The notes below the pieces were generated by a model. That model saw nothing but the letters and a program-made list of their open reading frames with translations. It searched no databases and was not told the DNA's origin. This document shows positions 16,174 through 24,580 of a stretch of 39,874 nucleotides of DNA, piece after piece. Source of the stretch: Pseudogemmobacter bohemicus. GTDB taxonomy: Bacteria > Pseudomonadota > Alphaproteobacteria > Rhodobacterales > Rhodobacteraceae. The translations under genes were made by a program, and so were the position numbers. The DNA lies in the NCBI RefSeq assembly GCF_003290025.1, contig NZ_QNHG01000002.1, positions 348,732-388,605 on the forward strand, read 5' to 3'. Position 1 is the first letter of the stretch. Each line of letters starts with the position of its first letter.

Positions 16174-17358
16174 ATGACCAGGGCCAGAATCGACCAGCTG
16201 GTGGGTGACCACGCGGCGCGCCTTTCCGAACGGCTTCAGGCCCATCGGGAACAGCTCTTCCCGCCGAATGCAAGGCGGGTGCTGCGCAAATTCACCAGCG
16301 GTGAGGTGGCCTCGCTTTTGGGCGTCAAGGATGCCTATCTGCGCAAGCTCAGCCTTGATGGGCGCGGACCCCAGCCCGAGACCCGATCCGGCGGGCGCAG
16401 GCTCTATTCGCCCGAAGATATCCTGGCGCTCAGGCAGATGCTTGAAAAGGGCGCGAAAAGCCCCGGCACCTATTTGCCCGGCCGCCGCCAGGGCGATCAT
16501 CTTCAGGTCATCACGGTGATCAATTTCAAGGGCGGATCGGGCAAGACCACCACCGCCGCGCATCTGGCGCAGAAACTGGCGCTGGATGGCTACCGCGTGC
16601 TGGGGATCGACCTTGACCCGCAGGCCAGCTTTTCCGCGCTGCATGGTTATCAACCCGAATTCGACCTGCCCGATGGCGGCACGCTTTACGATGCGATCCG
16701 CTATGATGATCCGGCTCCGATGGAGCAGGTCATCCAGAAGACCTATTTCCCCAACCTGGACATCGTTCCCGGCAATCTCGACCTGATGGAATTCGAACAT
16801 GACACGCCGCGCGTGCTGGCCGCGCGCAGTGGCGAGATGTTCTTCACCCGGATTTCCGAGGCGCTGGCGACCATCGAATCCGCCTATGATGTGGTGGTGA
16901 TCGACTGCCCGCCGCAGCTGGGATTCCTCACGATGAGCGCACTTAGTGCCGCAACGGCCGTTCTGGTGACGGTGCATCCGCAGATGCTTGATGTCATGTC
17001 GATGTGTCAGTTCCTGCTGATGACCTCGAACCTTCTGGGCGTGGTTGCGGATGCCGGCGGCGATATGTCCTATGACTGGATGCGCTATCTGATCACCCGC
17101 TACGAGCCCGGCGACGGGCCGCAAAACCAGATGGTCGGCTTCATGCGCTCGATGTTCGGCGATCATGTGCTGAACCATACCGCGCTGAAATCCACCGCGA
17201 TCTCGGATGCCGGCATCACCAAGCAGACGCTTTACGAGGTCGACCGTTCGGCCTTTACCCGCCAGACCTATGAGCGGGCGCTGGAGAGCCTGAATGCGGT
17301 CAATGAAGAGGTCGAGGCCCTGATTCAGGGGGCCTGGGGCCGCGAAGGGAGGCGTTAG
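16174..17358 (+). CDS. repA: RepA, ParA-type partition ATPase of repABC
   Basis: RepA is the Walker-type ATPase that segregates the plasmid and represses the repABC operon. The 394-residue length is typical. The N-terminal helix-turn-helix (FTSGEVASLLGVKDAYLRKL ... RRLYSPEDILALR, about 40-90) is followed by the deviant Walker A (KGGSGKTT, 119-126), Walker A' (GIDLDPQAS) and Walker B (VVVIDCPPQLGF). The start is an ATG with GGAG upstream. repB follows after 2 bases, so the two genes are an operon. Confidence 0.95.
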   Translation: MTRARIDQLVGDHAARLSERLQAHREQLFPPNARRVLRKFTSGEVASLLGVKDAYLRKLSLDGRGPQPETRSGGRRLYSPEDILALRQMLEKGAKSPGTYLPGRRQGDHLQVITVINFKGGSGKTTTAAHLAQKLALDGYRVLGIDLDPQASFSALHGYQPEFDLPDGGTLYDAIRYDDPAPMEQVIQKTYFPNLDIVPGNLDLMEFEHDTPRVLAARSGEMFFTRISEALATIESAYDVVVIDCPPQLGFLTMSALSAATAVLVTVHPQMLDVMSMCQFLLMTSNLLGVVADAGGDMSYDWMRYLITRYEPGDGPQNQMVGFMRSMFGDHVLNHTALKSTAISDAGITKQTLYEVDRSAFTRQTYERALESLNAVNEEVEALIQGAWGREGRR

Positions 17359-17360
17359 AC

Positions 17361-18320
17361 ATGGCACGCAAGGATCTGCTGAAAGGGCTGCTTTCTGCCG
17401 GCACAGAGACTGATTCCGCCTCTGCGCCCTTACCCCGGCCCCCTGCCCTGCAGCCCCGCCCCGTCAAAGGCGCGATCGGCGCCGTGGGCCAGTCGATTGC
17501 CGAGCTGAAAAGCCGCTCGGTGATCGAGGTCGATGCGGGTCTTATCGACAATGCCGGGTTCGAGGACCGGCTGGATGCCGATGATGCCGGTATCGCCGAA
17601 CTGGCGCGCTCGATGCAGGATTATGGCCAGCAGGTGCCGGTTCTCTTGCGGCATAATCCAAAGCAAGAGGGTCGGTTCGAAGTGGTCTATGGCCGCCGCC
17701 GGGTCGCAGCCCTCCGCCAGGCCGGGCTGCCGGTCAAGGCGATGCTGCGCGATCTGACCGACCGCGACCTGCTGATCGCCCAGGGCCAGGAGAATGCGAT
17801 CCGCAAGGATCTCTCCTTCATTGAGAAGGCCAATTTCGCCCGCCAGATGCGCGATGCCGGCTTTGACCGTGCGGTGATCTGCGATGCGCTGGCGGTGGAC
17901 AAGACGGTGATCAGCCGGATGCTGGCGGTGGCAGACGGCATCCCGCTCAGCCTCTTGCGCGCCATCGGCGCCGCGCCATCGGCCGGCCGCGACCGCTGGT
18001 TGCAACTGGTCGAGCGGCTGCGCGACCGTGACCCTGACGCCGTGCTGCAGGTGGTGGCCGGAGACAGCTCTGATGCAAGGTTCGAGACTGTTTTCCGCAA
18101 ACTCTCGGCGCCCAGGCCGCGCCCCGAGGGCCGGCCAGAGCCCGAAGCGCTGATGGGCAGCGGCCATGTGATCCTGGGCGGCGTCACCCGCAAGGGCAGC
18201 ACCACGACCTTCAGTTTCGACAGCAAAGAGGTGGCCGGTTTCGACGACTGGCTGGCCCGGCATCTTCCCGATCTTCACGCGCGCTTTCTGACCGAGACGC
18301 GCGGAAGCGACAGCACATAA
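17361..18320 (+). CDS. repB: RepB, ParB-type centromere-binding protein of repABC
   Basis: RepB binds parS sites and is moved by RepA. The 319-residue protein has an N-terminal RepA-interacting stretch, the ParB/Srx domain (LARSMQDYGQQVPVLLRHNP, then the VVYGRRRVAALRQAG motif and QGQENAIRKDLSFIEKA), and a helix-turn-helix (CDALAVDKTVISRMLAVADG) for parS. The C-terminal part is for dimerisation. Two sites that fit repABC parS are near: 18421-18436 and 19828-19843. Confidence 0.95.
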   Translation: MARKDLLKGLLSAGTETDSASAPLPRPPALQPRPVKGAIGAVGQSIAELKSRSVIEVDAGLIDNAGFEDRLDADDAGIAELARSMQDYGQQVPVLLRHNPKQEGRFEVVYGRRRVAALRQAGLPVKAMLRDLTDRDLLIAQGQENAIRKDLSFIEKANFARQMRDAGFDRAVICDALAVDKTVISRMLAVADGIPLSLLRAIGAAPSAGRDRWLQLVERLRDRDPDAVLQVVAGDSSDARFETVFRKLSAPRPRPEGRPEPEALMGSGHVILGGVTRKGSTTTFSFDSKEVAGFDDWLARHLPDLHARFLTETRGSDST

Positions 18321-18342
18321 CAACAGGAGGCACGACAGGGCA

Positions 18343-18399
18343 GAAAACAAAAGCCCCCCGGAACGATGAACATTCCGAAGGGCCGTTGGTCGATCTTGC
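18343..18399 (-). ncRNA. repABC counter-transcribed RNA (ctRNA, incompatibility RNA)
   Basis: The repB-repC gap on the minus strand carries a promoter (18406-18435) and an RNA of about 57 bases. Its 3' end is an intrinsic terminator: GGAATG and CGTTCC form a stem and GGGGGGCTTTTGTTTTC provides the U-run. In repABC plasmids this RNA pairs with the repC leader and shuts repC expression, setting copy number and incompatibility. Start and end are read from promoter and terminator spacing, not measured. Confidence 0.8.
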
Positions 18400-18405
18400 A
18401 CCCCG

Positions 18406-18435
18406 ACTTTAACGGCTTTGGTTGACTCCTGTCAA
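18406..18435 (-). promoter_or_regulatory. Promoter of the ctRNA
   Basis: On the minus strand, TTGACA (18430-18435) is followed after 18 bases by TAAAGT (18406-18411), a strong sigma-70-type promoter. The -35 box lies inside the parS-like palindrome. Confidence 0.75.
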
Positions 18436-18436
18436 C
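18421..18436. promoter_or_regulatory. parS: parS-like palindrome between repB and repC
   Basis: GTTGACTCCTGTCAAC has perfect arms (GTTGAC/GTCAAC) of the repABC parS consensus GTTNNNNGCNNNNAAC, but the central GC is replaced by CC. It overlaps the ctRNA -35 box. Either a weaker RepB site or an operator. Confidence 0.5.
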
Positions 18437-18480
18437 TCGTCGATTCGGCGGGTCTGGTTTTTGTGACCCCGTGAAACAGG

Positions 18481-19680
18481 ATGCAGCATATTTCCACGAC
18501 GCCCTTCGGGCGGCGGCCGGTGACGGCTGGTCTTCTGGCAGCCCGCGCGCTGGCCCAGGGTGATATTGATCATGCACCGGGCTGTGATCCGGTCAGCAAA
18601 TGGCAGGTTTTGCGCGATCTGGCGCTGGCCCGCACCGTCTTTGGCGTGAGCGACCGTGACCTCACGGTGCTGGCGGCGCTGGTCTCCTTCCATCGCGACG
18701 AAGAAATCCAGGCCTCGGGTGCCATCGTCTTCCCCTCGAATGTGGCACTGTCGCAGCGCGCGCATGGCATGGCGGAAAGCACCCTGCGCCGGCATATCGC
18801 GGCGCTGATCGCGGCGGGGCTGATCCTGCGCCATGACAGCCCGAATGGTAAGCGCTACGCCATCCGCAATCGGGGCGAGGGGCTGGACCGGGCTTTCGGC
18901 TTTGATCTCTCCCCCCTGCCCCGCCGTGCAGCCGAGATCGCGGCTGCGGCCCAGGCAGCCTCACAAACGACCGAGCGGCTGCGGCGACTGCGCGAAAGCA
19001 TCGTGTTGCGGCTGCGGGATTGCGAAAAGCTGGTGGATTATGGCCGCGAAACTCTTCCGGGCAATTGGGATGCGCTGGCTGACGCGGTGATCCTGATCAA
19101 ACGGGCCCTGCGCCGTAAAGCTCAGGCCGAGTTGCTGGGCGATCTGGACAAGTCGGTCTCGCAACTGCTCGATCACATCACCCAGTTGATCACGACAAAT
19201 GAAACAGAAAAATTGCACGGCAATGCCAGTGATTTTGGGCGGCACAATCAATACTCAACCCAAACCATTATTGATTCTGAACCTTGCAAAGAAAGTGCAA
19301 GGGCGGCGGCCGCTGGTCCGGATATCCCGGCCACAGTGCCTCCTGAACCCGGGCTGCCATTGCATCTGGTGTTGCGTGCCTGCCCCGAGATCCTGGCCTA
19401 TGCTGCGCACGGTCTTCGCGACTGGCGTGATCTGGTGACTGCGGCGGATTTTGTGCGGGGTATGATCGGCATCAGTCCCGACGCCTGGGAGGAGGCCCGG
19501 TTCCATATGGGGCCGGTTACGGCCGCGATCACGGTGGCCTGCATCCTGCAAAGTTTTGACCGGATCTCGCGGCCTGGTGGTTATCTGCGCGCGCTTGCCC
19601 GAAAATCGGCTGAGGGGACATTCTCGCCCGGCCCGATGGTGATGGCTCTGATCAAGGCCGATAACAGCCGTGCAGCATGA
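18481..19680 (+). CDS. repC: RepC, replication initiator of repABC
   Basis: RepC starts replication at an origin inside its own gene. The 399-residue protein has the family's N-terminal helix-turn-helix region (WQVLRDLALARTVFGVSDRD, then LTVLAALVSFHRDEEI and FPSNVALSQRAHGMAESTLR) and the C-terminal MGPVTAAITVACILQSFDRI ... GGYLRALARKS. The ATG is preceded by ACAGG. It is separated from repB by 160 bases that hold the ctRNA. The segment 19193-19285 is clearly AT-rich compared with the rest of the gene. Confidence 0.95.
   Translation: MQHISTTPFGRRPVTAGLLAARALAQGDIDHAPGCDPVSKWQVLRDLALARTVFGVSDRDLTVLAALVSFHRDEEIQASGAIVFPSNVALSQRAHGMAESTLRRHIAALIAAGLILRHDSPNGKRYAIRNRGEGLDRAFGFDLSPLPRRAAEIAAAAQAASQTTERLRRLRESIVLRLRDCEKLVDYGRETLPGNWDALADAVILIKRALRRKAQAELLGDLDKSVSQLLDHITQLITTNETEKLHGNASDFGRHNQYSTQTIIDSEPCKESARAAAAGPDIPATVPPEPGLPLHLVLRACPEILAYAAHGLRDWRDLVTAADFVRGMIGISPDAWEEARFHMGPVTAAITVACILQSFDRISRPGGYLRALARKSAEGTFSPGPMVMALIKADNSRAA
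19193..19285. other. AT-rich segment of repC, candidate replication origin
   Basis: About 90 bases within repC are AT-rich (AAACAGAAAAATTG, CAAACCATTATTGATTC) in a GC-rich gene. repABC origins are known to lie inside repC in such a segment, so this is the best oriV candidate here. Confidence 0.5.
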
Positions 19681-19827
19681 CAAGGGGCAGCACAAAGCGG
19701 ATGTTGCGGAACTGGTTTATGAGCCGGTTCTGCCTGCCGCCGGCAGTGACACGCTGGCAGCAGGCTTTGAAAGGGCGAGGCTTCGGATCATGGTTGGTTG
19801 CGCGGGCTTTTCCGGCGGGAGGCGGAA

Positions 19828-19843
19828 GTTGACAGCTGTCAAC
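19828..19843. promoter_or_regulatory. parS: parS site downstream of repC
   Basis: GTTGACAGCTGTCAAC is a perfect 16-base palindrome that fits the repABC parS consensus GTTNNNNGCNNNNAAC exactly. It lies about 150 bases after repC, a usual position, and 13 bases beyond the end of the ABC permease gene. It should bind RepB. Confidence 0.85.
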
Positions 19844-19855
19844 CAGGCGATGGCT

Positions 19856-21538
19856 TCAATGCCAGGCACCGCGTTTCGGGAATGCTTCCTGCAATCTCAG
19901 GATCGCACGCAAAAGCCCCATGGCGACGAGGACGGTCAGCATGATCAGCACTGAAAAGGCTGCTGCCTGGGTCGAAGATCCGGCCTGATCCAGCCGCATA
20001 ACCGAAACGGCTCCGACGCTTAGCTTCGGTGTTATCAGGAAGATCACCGCTGAAAGGGTCACCATGCCGCGCATGAACAGGAAGAAAAAGACCGAGATCA
20101 GCGTCGGAACCATGATCGGGATGATCGCATCCCGCAGCGATGCCCAGGTGCCGCCGCCGATGGTGGTGACGGTTTCCTCCAGCTGTTTCGGCACGTTGCG
20201 GATGCCGGTCACCATCGTCAGGAAACCCTGCGAATGGTAATGGTAGAAATTACAGAACGCGATCAGCAGTACCGAGCCGTAAAGGATGCCGGGAAAGACC
20301 GGTTTCACGTTGAAGGACAGCACATAGGACAGGCCCAGAACCAGCCCCGGGACCCCGACCGGGATGATGGCCAGCAGATAGACAAGACGGGCCGAAGAGC
20401 GCGGCATCTTCCGCTGCGCCAGCACCAGTGCAAACAGCATCAGCGTTCCGAATGCCGCGGTGATCAGCGAGGCGTAAAGCGAGGTCCAGAGCGGATCATA
20501 GCCGCCTTGGGTGGTGATGTTGTAGTTCTTCAGCGTCAGGCTCATCTTATAGGGCCAGAGCTGGACGAAGCTTGCAAAGACCACCACAGCGACAATTGCG
20601 ATCAGGAACAGTGCGGTCAGATGGGCGGCAAGCCAGAGCGGGATGTCGCGCGGCGCCCAGCGATCCGGTTCGACCGGAATGGCGCCTTCGCCGGTGCCGC
20701 CGCGTTGCGCTGCGACCTTCTCCAGGTAGAAGGCCAGCAGGGTCGGGATCAGCAGCAGGATGCCGACGACCGCGCCCATGTTGAAATTCATCTGCCCGAC
20801 GACCTGGGCATAGATCTCTGAGGCCAGCACCCGGTAATTGCCGCCAATCACCGCCGCATTGCCGAAATCGGTGATGGTGACGGTAAAGCAGACGAACGCC
20901 GCGCTGAGGATGCCGAAACGCAGTGCCGGCAGAGTGATATCGACAAAGCGCCGCCAGGGCGAGGCGCCCAGCACCAGCGCCGCATCATATTGCCTCCGGT
21001 CGGCATGGCGCAGAGCCACGGCCATGATCATCACCGCCTGGGGCAGCGCATACATCGAATTGGCGATGACAAGGCCGGGCAGGCCATAGATCTGCATCTC
21101 GATCCCGGTCAGGTAAGTGACCAGCCCGTTGCGCCCGAACATAAAGATCAGCCCAAGCGCCTGGACCAGCGAAGGCGCCAGTAATGGCAGGATCAGCGCC
21201 AGCGAGACCAGCCAGCGCAGCGGCATTTTTGTGCGGTTCAGCGCATAGGCGATGACCAGCCCGAGGCTGACACTGATCAGCGCGGTCAGCCCGCTCATCA
21301 CCAGCGAATTGCTGACCACGCCCCAAAGGTGATCCAGTGCCAGGATCTCGCGGTAATTCCCAACCCCCACAGCGCCGTCGCGCTGCTGAAAGCTGCGCCA
21401 GACCACAATGGCCAGCGGATAGAGGAAGAAAAGGGCCAGCCCCGCCAGCGGGACCAGCAGCACGACATGCTGAAACAGCCTTTCCCCGATGGGCTGATCA
21501 AGGCCGCGGGGGATGCGTTTTTCCACTGGCTTGCTCAT
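19856..21538 (-). CDS. ABC transporter permease, two fused permease domains (phosphonate/iron type)
   Basis: A 560-residue inner-membrane protein with about twelve helices: two permease domains of the binding-protein-dependent class in one chain. The EAA-type loops are DAALVLGASPWRRFVDITLP in the first half (about 185-204) and EETVTTIGGGTWASLRDAII in the second (about 455-474). Fused permeases of this size occur in Fe(III), 2-aminoethylphosphonate and AfuABC hexose-phosphate systems. The ATG overlaps the ATPase stop by 4 bases. Third gene of the binding-protein-ATPase-permease operon. Confidence 0.88.
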   Translation of the reverse strand: MSKPVEKRIPRGLDQPIGERLFQHVVLLVPLAGLALFFLYPLAIVVWRSFQQRDGAVGVGNYREILALDHLWGVVSNSLVMSGLTALISVSLGLVIAYALNRTKMPLRWLVSLALILPLLAPSLVQALGLIFMFGRNGLVTYLTGIEMQIYGLPGLVIANSMYALPQAVMIMAVALRHADRRQYDAALVLGASPWRRFVDITLPALRFGILSAAFVCFTVTITDFGNAAVIGGNYRVLASEIYAQVVGQMNFNMGAVVGILLLIPTLLAFYLEKVAAQRGGTGEGAIPVEPDRWAPRDIPLWLAAHLTALFLIAIVAVVVFASFVQLWPYKMSLTLKNYNITTQGGYDPLWTSLYASLITAAFGTLMLFALVLAQRKMPRSSARLVYLLAIIPVGVPGLVLGLSYVLSFNVKPVFPGILYGSVLLIAFCNFYHYHSQGFLTMVTGIRNVPKQLEETVTTIGGGTWASLRDAIIPIMVPTLISVFFFLFMRGMVTLSAVIFLITPKLSVGAVSVMRLDQAGSSTQAAAFSVLIMLTVLVAMGLLRAILRLQEAFPKRGAWH

Positions 21539-22527
21539 GGTGCGACCCAGACGCCGGCGCCCGGCTGCAGGCTGAGGGTCACCGGCGCGCCCTCCGTGAA
21601 ATCGGGCAGGCGGTGGGTCTCGGCAAGGATCACATCACCCTGCCAGTCGATTTCCACCCGGCTGACATTGCCGAGAAAGGTGATCGAACGCACGCGGCCC
21701 GGACCAGTTGCATCCGGGCGCACCAGCACATCCTCGGGGCGCAGGGCGAAGAGGCGACCGCTTTGGCCGGCGGGCGGAACGATGCCGAAGCCGGCTGCGC
21801 GCTCTTCCGGCAGCAGGGTGGAGCTGCCGACGAAATCGGCGACAAAGCGGGTGGCCGGACGGGTATAGATATCGGCGGGGGAGCCGATCTGCTCGATGCG
21901 GCCCGCGCTCATGCAGACCACCTTATCGGCCATGGTCAGCGCCTCTTCCTGATCATGGGTCACCATGATCGTGGGAATGCCCAGACGTTTCTGCATCTGG
22001 CGGATTTCGCTGCGCAGCCCGGCGCGCACCCGTGCATCCAGCGCGGAAAGCGGCTCGTCCAGCAGCAAAAGCGCGGGCTCCACTGCCAGCGCGCGGGCAA
22101 TGGCGACGCGCTGCTGCTGGCCGCCCGACAGCTGCCAGGGCAGCCGGCCGGCAAATTCTTCCAACCCGACCAGGGCCAGAAGTTCTTCGACCCGGGCGGA
22201 AATCTCGGCCTGGGGCCGTTTGCGCAGTTTCAGACCATAGCCGATATTCTGCGCGGCTGTCATTTGCGGGAACAGCGAATAGGACTGGAAGACGATCCCG
22301 AAACCCCGGTCGCGCGCCCCGATCGTGGCCAGATCGCGCCCGCCCAGGGTCATCTCGCCGCCTTCAAAGCTTTCCAGCCCGGCCACCACGCGCAACAGCG
22401 TGGTCTTGCCGCATCCGGAGGGGCCAAGCAGGCAGACGAATTCACTTTCGCCCACCGAAAGATCAATCTCTTTCAGCGCCTGCCAGGTGCCGTAGAATTT
22501 GGAGAGCCCTCGGATGTCCAGGGTCAT
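21535..22527 (-). CDS. ABC transporter ATP-binding protein
   Basis: A 330-residue ATPase. Walker A is GPSGCGKTTLLR (about 35-46), Q-loop at QSYSLFPQMTAA, signature LSGGQQQRVAIARAL, Walker B LLLLDEPLSALD, H-loop MVTHDQEEAL. The C-terminal 100 residues form the TOBE/regulatory fold seen in PotA/FbpC/PhnT-type proteins. A GAGG ribosome site precedes the ATG. The gene is separated from the binding-protein gene by a hairpin. Energises the permease next to it. Confidence 0.93.
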   Translation of the reverse strand: MTLDIRGLSKFYGTWQALKEIDLSVGESEFVCLLGPSGCGKTTLLRVVAGLESFEGGEMTLGGRDLATIGARDRGFGIVFQSYSLFPQMTAAQNIGYGLKLRKRPQAEISARVEELLALVGLEEFAGRLPWQLSGGQQQRVAIARALAVEPALLLLDEPLSALDARVRAGLRSEIRQMQKRLGIPTIMVTHDQEEALTMADKVVCMSAGRIEQIGSPADIYTRPATRFVADFVGSSTLLPEERAAGFGIVPPAGQSGRLFALRPEDVLVRPDATGPGRVRSITFLGNVSRVEIDWQGDVILAETHRLPDFTEGAPVTLSLQPGAGVWVAP

Positions 22528-22540
22528 CTTGCCTCACTTC

Positions 22541-22578
22541 GTTGCGGGAAACGGGGGGGGGCGGCGGGGGGCCGCAAC
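22541..22578. promoter_or_regulatory. Intra-operon hairpin between binding-protein and ATPase genes
   Basis: GTTGCGG (22541-22547) and CCGCAAC (22572-22578) are perfect inverted arms; inside, GCGGC/GCCGC also pair. The gap is extremely G-rich on the plus strand. Such hairpins after a binding-protein gene usually raise its mRNA level over the membrane genes. Confidence 0.5.
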
Positions 22579-22620
22579 AGGGGAGGGGAGGCGGGAAAGA
22601 TACCCGCATCCCCTGTCGGA

Positions 22621-23625
22621 TCAGCGCCCGACGGTCTCGCGCCATTTGGCGATGATTGCGTCACGCGTTTCGCCCGAGGCGGCGAAGTTCATCGGGAAGA
22701 GGACCGAAGCGAGATCCTCGGGAAGGCCGGCTTTTTCGGCCTGGGGCGAACGCGGCACGCCCGGAATCGTCACCAGGTCCTTGCGGGCGGCATAGGCCTC
22801 GACCGCCCCGGCGCTGAGCGTCCAGTCAAGGAAACGTTTCGCATCCTCGGGATTGTCGGTCGATTTCATCAGGCCATTGGCCTCAAGCTCGAACCCGGCA
22901 TAATCCGAAGGGATCACCATCTGGATCGGGTAGCCCTCATCAATGCCCTGCATCGCGACATAGGACAGCGAGGCGCCGATGGCGAATTCCCCCGCCTGGG
23001 CCATACGGCAGGGCCGCGAGCCGGAGGTGGTGTATTGCGCCATGTTCGGGTCGATATCCCTGATCAGCTGCCAGCCGGCCTCTTCGCCGGCGCCCTGGAG
23101 GATGGCGGCGATTTGCAGATAGCCGGTGCCCGAAGAGGAGGGGTCAGGCATCACCACCTCGCCCTTATAGGCGGGGTTCTTCAGATCGGCCCAGGAGGCG
23201 GGCACCGGGGCGCCCAGCTGGGCCAGCCGCTCGGTATTGACGCAGAATGCCCCGACATAGCCGGTGGGGGCAAACCAGCGGCCATCCTTGTCGCGGAACT
23301 GCTGGTTCAGGGCCTCTTCACCCTTTGCCGCATAGGGTTCGAGCTGATCATAAATGCCCGGATTCAGCATATTTGTAACGGCAAATCCCCAGACCACATC
23401 GGCCTGCGGATTACCGGCCTCGGCGATCAGACGGGCGCCAAGGTCGCCGGTCGACAGGCGCAGCACGTTCACGGTCACATCGGGCATATCCGCCGCAGCG
23501 CGTTCGAGATAGGCGGCGACTTCGTCTTCTTCCAGCGCGGTATAGACCGTGATCTCTCCGGCAAATGCCGGCAGGGCCGCAACGCTGAGCGCAAGGCCGG
23601 CAAGAAATGGGATCTTATTCTTCAT
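22621..23625 (-). CDS. ABC transporter substrate-binding protein (2-aminoethylphosphonate/sugar-phosphate type)
   Basis: A 334-residue periplasmic binding protein with a signal peptide ending near residue 21 (AALPAFAG). The body follows the pattern of the family annotated as 2-aminoethylphosphonate binding: VYTALEEDE, ARLIAEAGNPQADVVWG, GAFCVNTERL, SWADLKNPAYKGEVVMPDP, SSSGTGYLQIAA, TTSGSRPCRMAQAGEF, and GFELEANGLMKSTDNPEDAK. Hexose-phosphate (AfuA-type) proteins share much of this. The ATG at 23625 has AGGAG 8 bases upstream; the frame stays open to 23877 but that part would cross the divergent gene. First gene of a three-gene importer. The ligand is a small phosphate or phosphonate by family; which one is unknown. 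Confidence 0.87.
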   Translation of the reverse strand: MKNKIPFLAGLALSVAALPAFAGEITVYTALEEDEVAAYLERAAADMPDVTVNVLRLSTGDLGARLIAEAGNPQADVVWGFAVTNMLNPGIYDQLEPYAAKGEEALNQQFRDKDGRWFAPTGYVGAFCVNTERLAQLGAPVPASWADLKNPAYKGEVVMPDPSSSGTGYLQIAAILQGAGEEAGWQLIRDIDPNMAQYTTSGSRPCRMAQAGEFAIGASLSYVAMQGIDEGYPIQMVIPSDYAGFELEANGLMKSTDNPEDAKRFLDWTLSAGAVEAYAARKDLVTIPGVPRSPQAEKAGLPEDLASVLFPMNFAASGETRDAIIAKWRETVGR

Positions 23626-23758
23626 TCGCCTTCTCCTGTTGGTTGGGTGCATTTTTTCAGAAACGGTAGCGCAGGGTTGACGGTGTGGCAATCTGTGTAT
23701 TTGTGTTATATTGGGTTTTTGGAAAAACCAGCCGACAGACACTGGAGATGCCTGAAAC

Positions 23759-24571
23759 ATGGTCACTTCTGCCGCAATCACTCTGCAATCGCTGGTCGAT
23801 ATGGCCGAAACCGCCCGCAGAATCGCTGTCGAGGCGGGGCTGAAGGGGATGGAATGGTTCCGCAAACCCGTCACCATTGAGGTGAAAACCGACCAGAGCC
23901 CGGTGACAGAAGCGGACAGGGCGGTTGAAACCGTGCTGCGCGACAGGATCCGCGCGGCCTTTCCCGGTCATGCGATTCTCGGCGAGGAATTCGGGCTGGA
24001 AGGCCGCAGCGATGCGCCGGTCTGGGTGGTGGATCCGATCGATGGCACCCGCAGCTTCATCACAGGATGGCCGATCTGGGGCACGCTGATGTCGATGGCG
24101 GAGGAGGGCCGCTCAAGGCTTGGTGTGCTGCATATGCCGGCGCTTGGCGAAACCTGGGTCGCCCATGCCGGTGGTGACTGTCTGTTCCACGCGGCGAATG
24201 GCCGGGTCGACCCGGCGCGGACCAGCGGCTGCGAGGCCCTGGCCGATGCGCGGTTCTATACCACCTCGCCCGATTACTTCGATGCGACTGAGCGGGCCGG
24301 ATATGACGCGATCCGCCGCGCCACCGGCGTGCAGCGTTTCGGCGGCGACTGCTATGCTTACGGGCTGCTGGCCTCGGGCCATGTCGATCTGGTCGTCGAA
24401 AGCCGGTTGCAGCCCTATGACTTCCTTGCGCTGGCGCCCGTGGTCGAACAGGCTGGCGGCGTGATCAGCGACTGGCAGGGGCGCCCGCTGGGGATCGGAT
24501 CGGGCGAGCAGGTCATTGCCGCCGCGACTCCGGCCTTGCACCGGGAGGCGCTGGCGCTGATCGCGGGCTGA
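23759..24571 (+). CDS. Inositol-monophosphatase/HisN-like phosphatase
   Basis: A 270-residue Mg-dependent phosphatase. Family motifs are all seen: SPVTEADRAVE, GEEFG (metal-binding Glu), WVVDPIDGTRSFITG (the DPIDGT core) and the C-terminal QPYDFLALAPVVEQAGGVIS, where the usual WDxAA is replaced by YDFLAL. The pattern GGDCYAYGLLASGHVDLVVE matches histidinol-phosphate phosphatases of this superfamily (HisN), but no his gene is near. It is divergent from the importer operon and 9 bases upstream of a DeoR regulator. Its likely job is to remove phosphate from an imported substrate; that is inferred from context. Confidence 0.87.
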   Translation: MVTSAAITLQSLVDMAETARRIAVEAGLKGMEWFRKPVTIEVKTDQSPVTEADRAVETVLRDRIRAAFPGHAILGEEFGLEGRSDAPVWVVDPIDGTRSFITGWPIWGTLMSMAEEGRSRLGVLHMPALGETWVAHAGGDCLFHAANGRVDPARTSGCEALADARFYTTSPDYFDATERAGYDAIRRATGVQRFGGDCYAYGLLASGHVDLVVESRLQPYDFLALAPVVEQAGGVISDWQGRPLGIGSGEQVIAAATPALHREALALIAG

Positions 24572-24580
24572 GGAAGGATC

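Noticed and set aside
16060-17367. Minus-strand frame of 435 codons opposite repA
   Set aside because: Antisense to the clearly recognised repA; it starts and ends with no ribosome site or motif.
22032-22655. Long plus-strand frames opposite the ABC ATPase and binding-protein genes (including an 847-codon one from 21337)
   Set aside because: They are antisense shadows of well-recognised ABC genes and their text has no family pattern.
23676-23715. TTGACG ... TATATT upstream of the phosphatase gene as a promoter
   Set aside because: The spacer is 24 bases, too long for a sigma-70 promoter.
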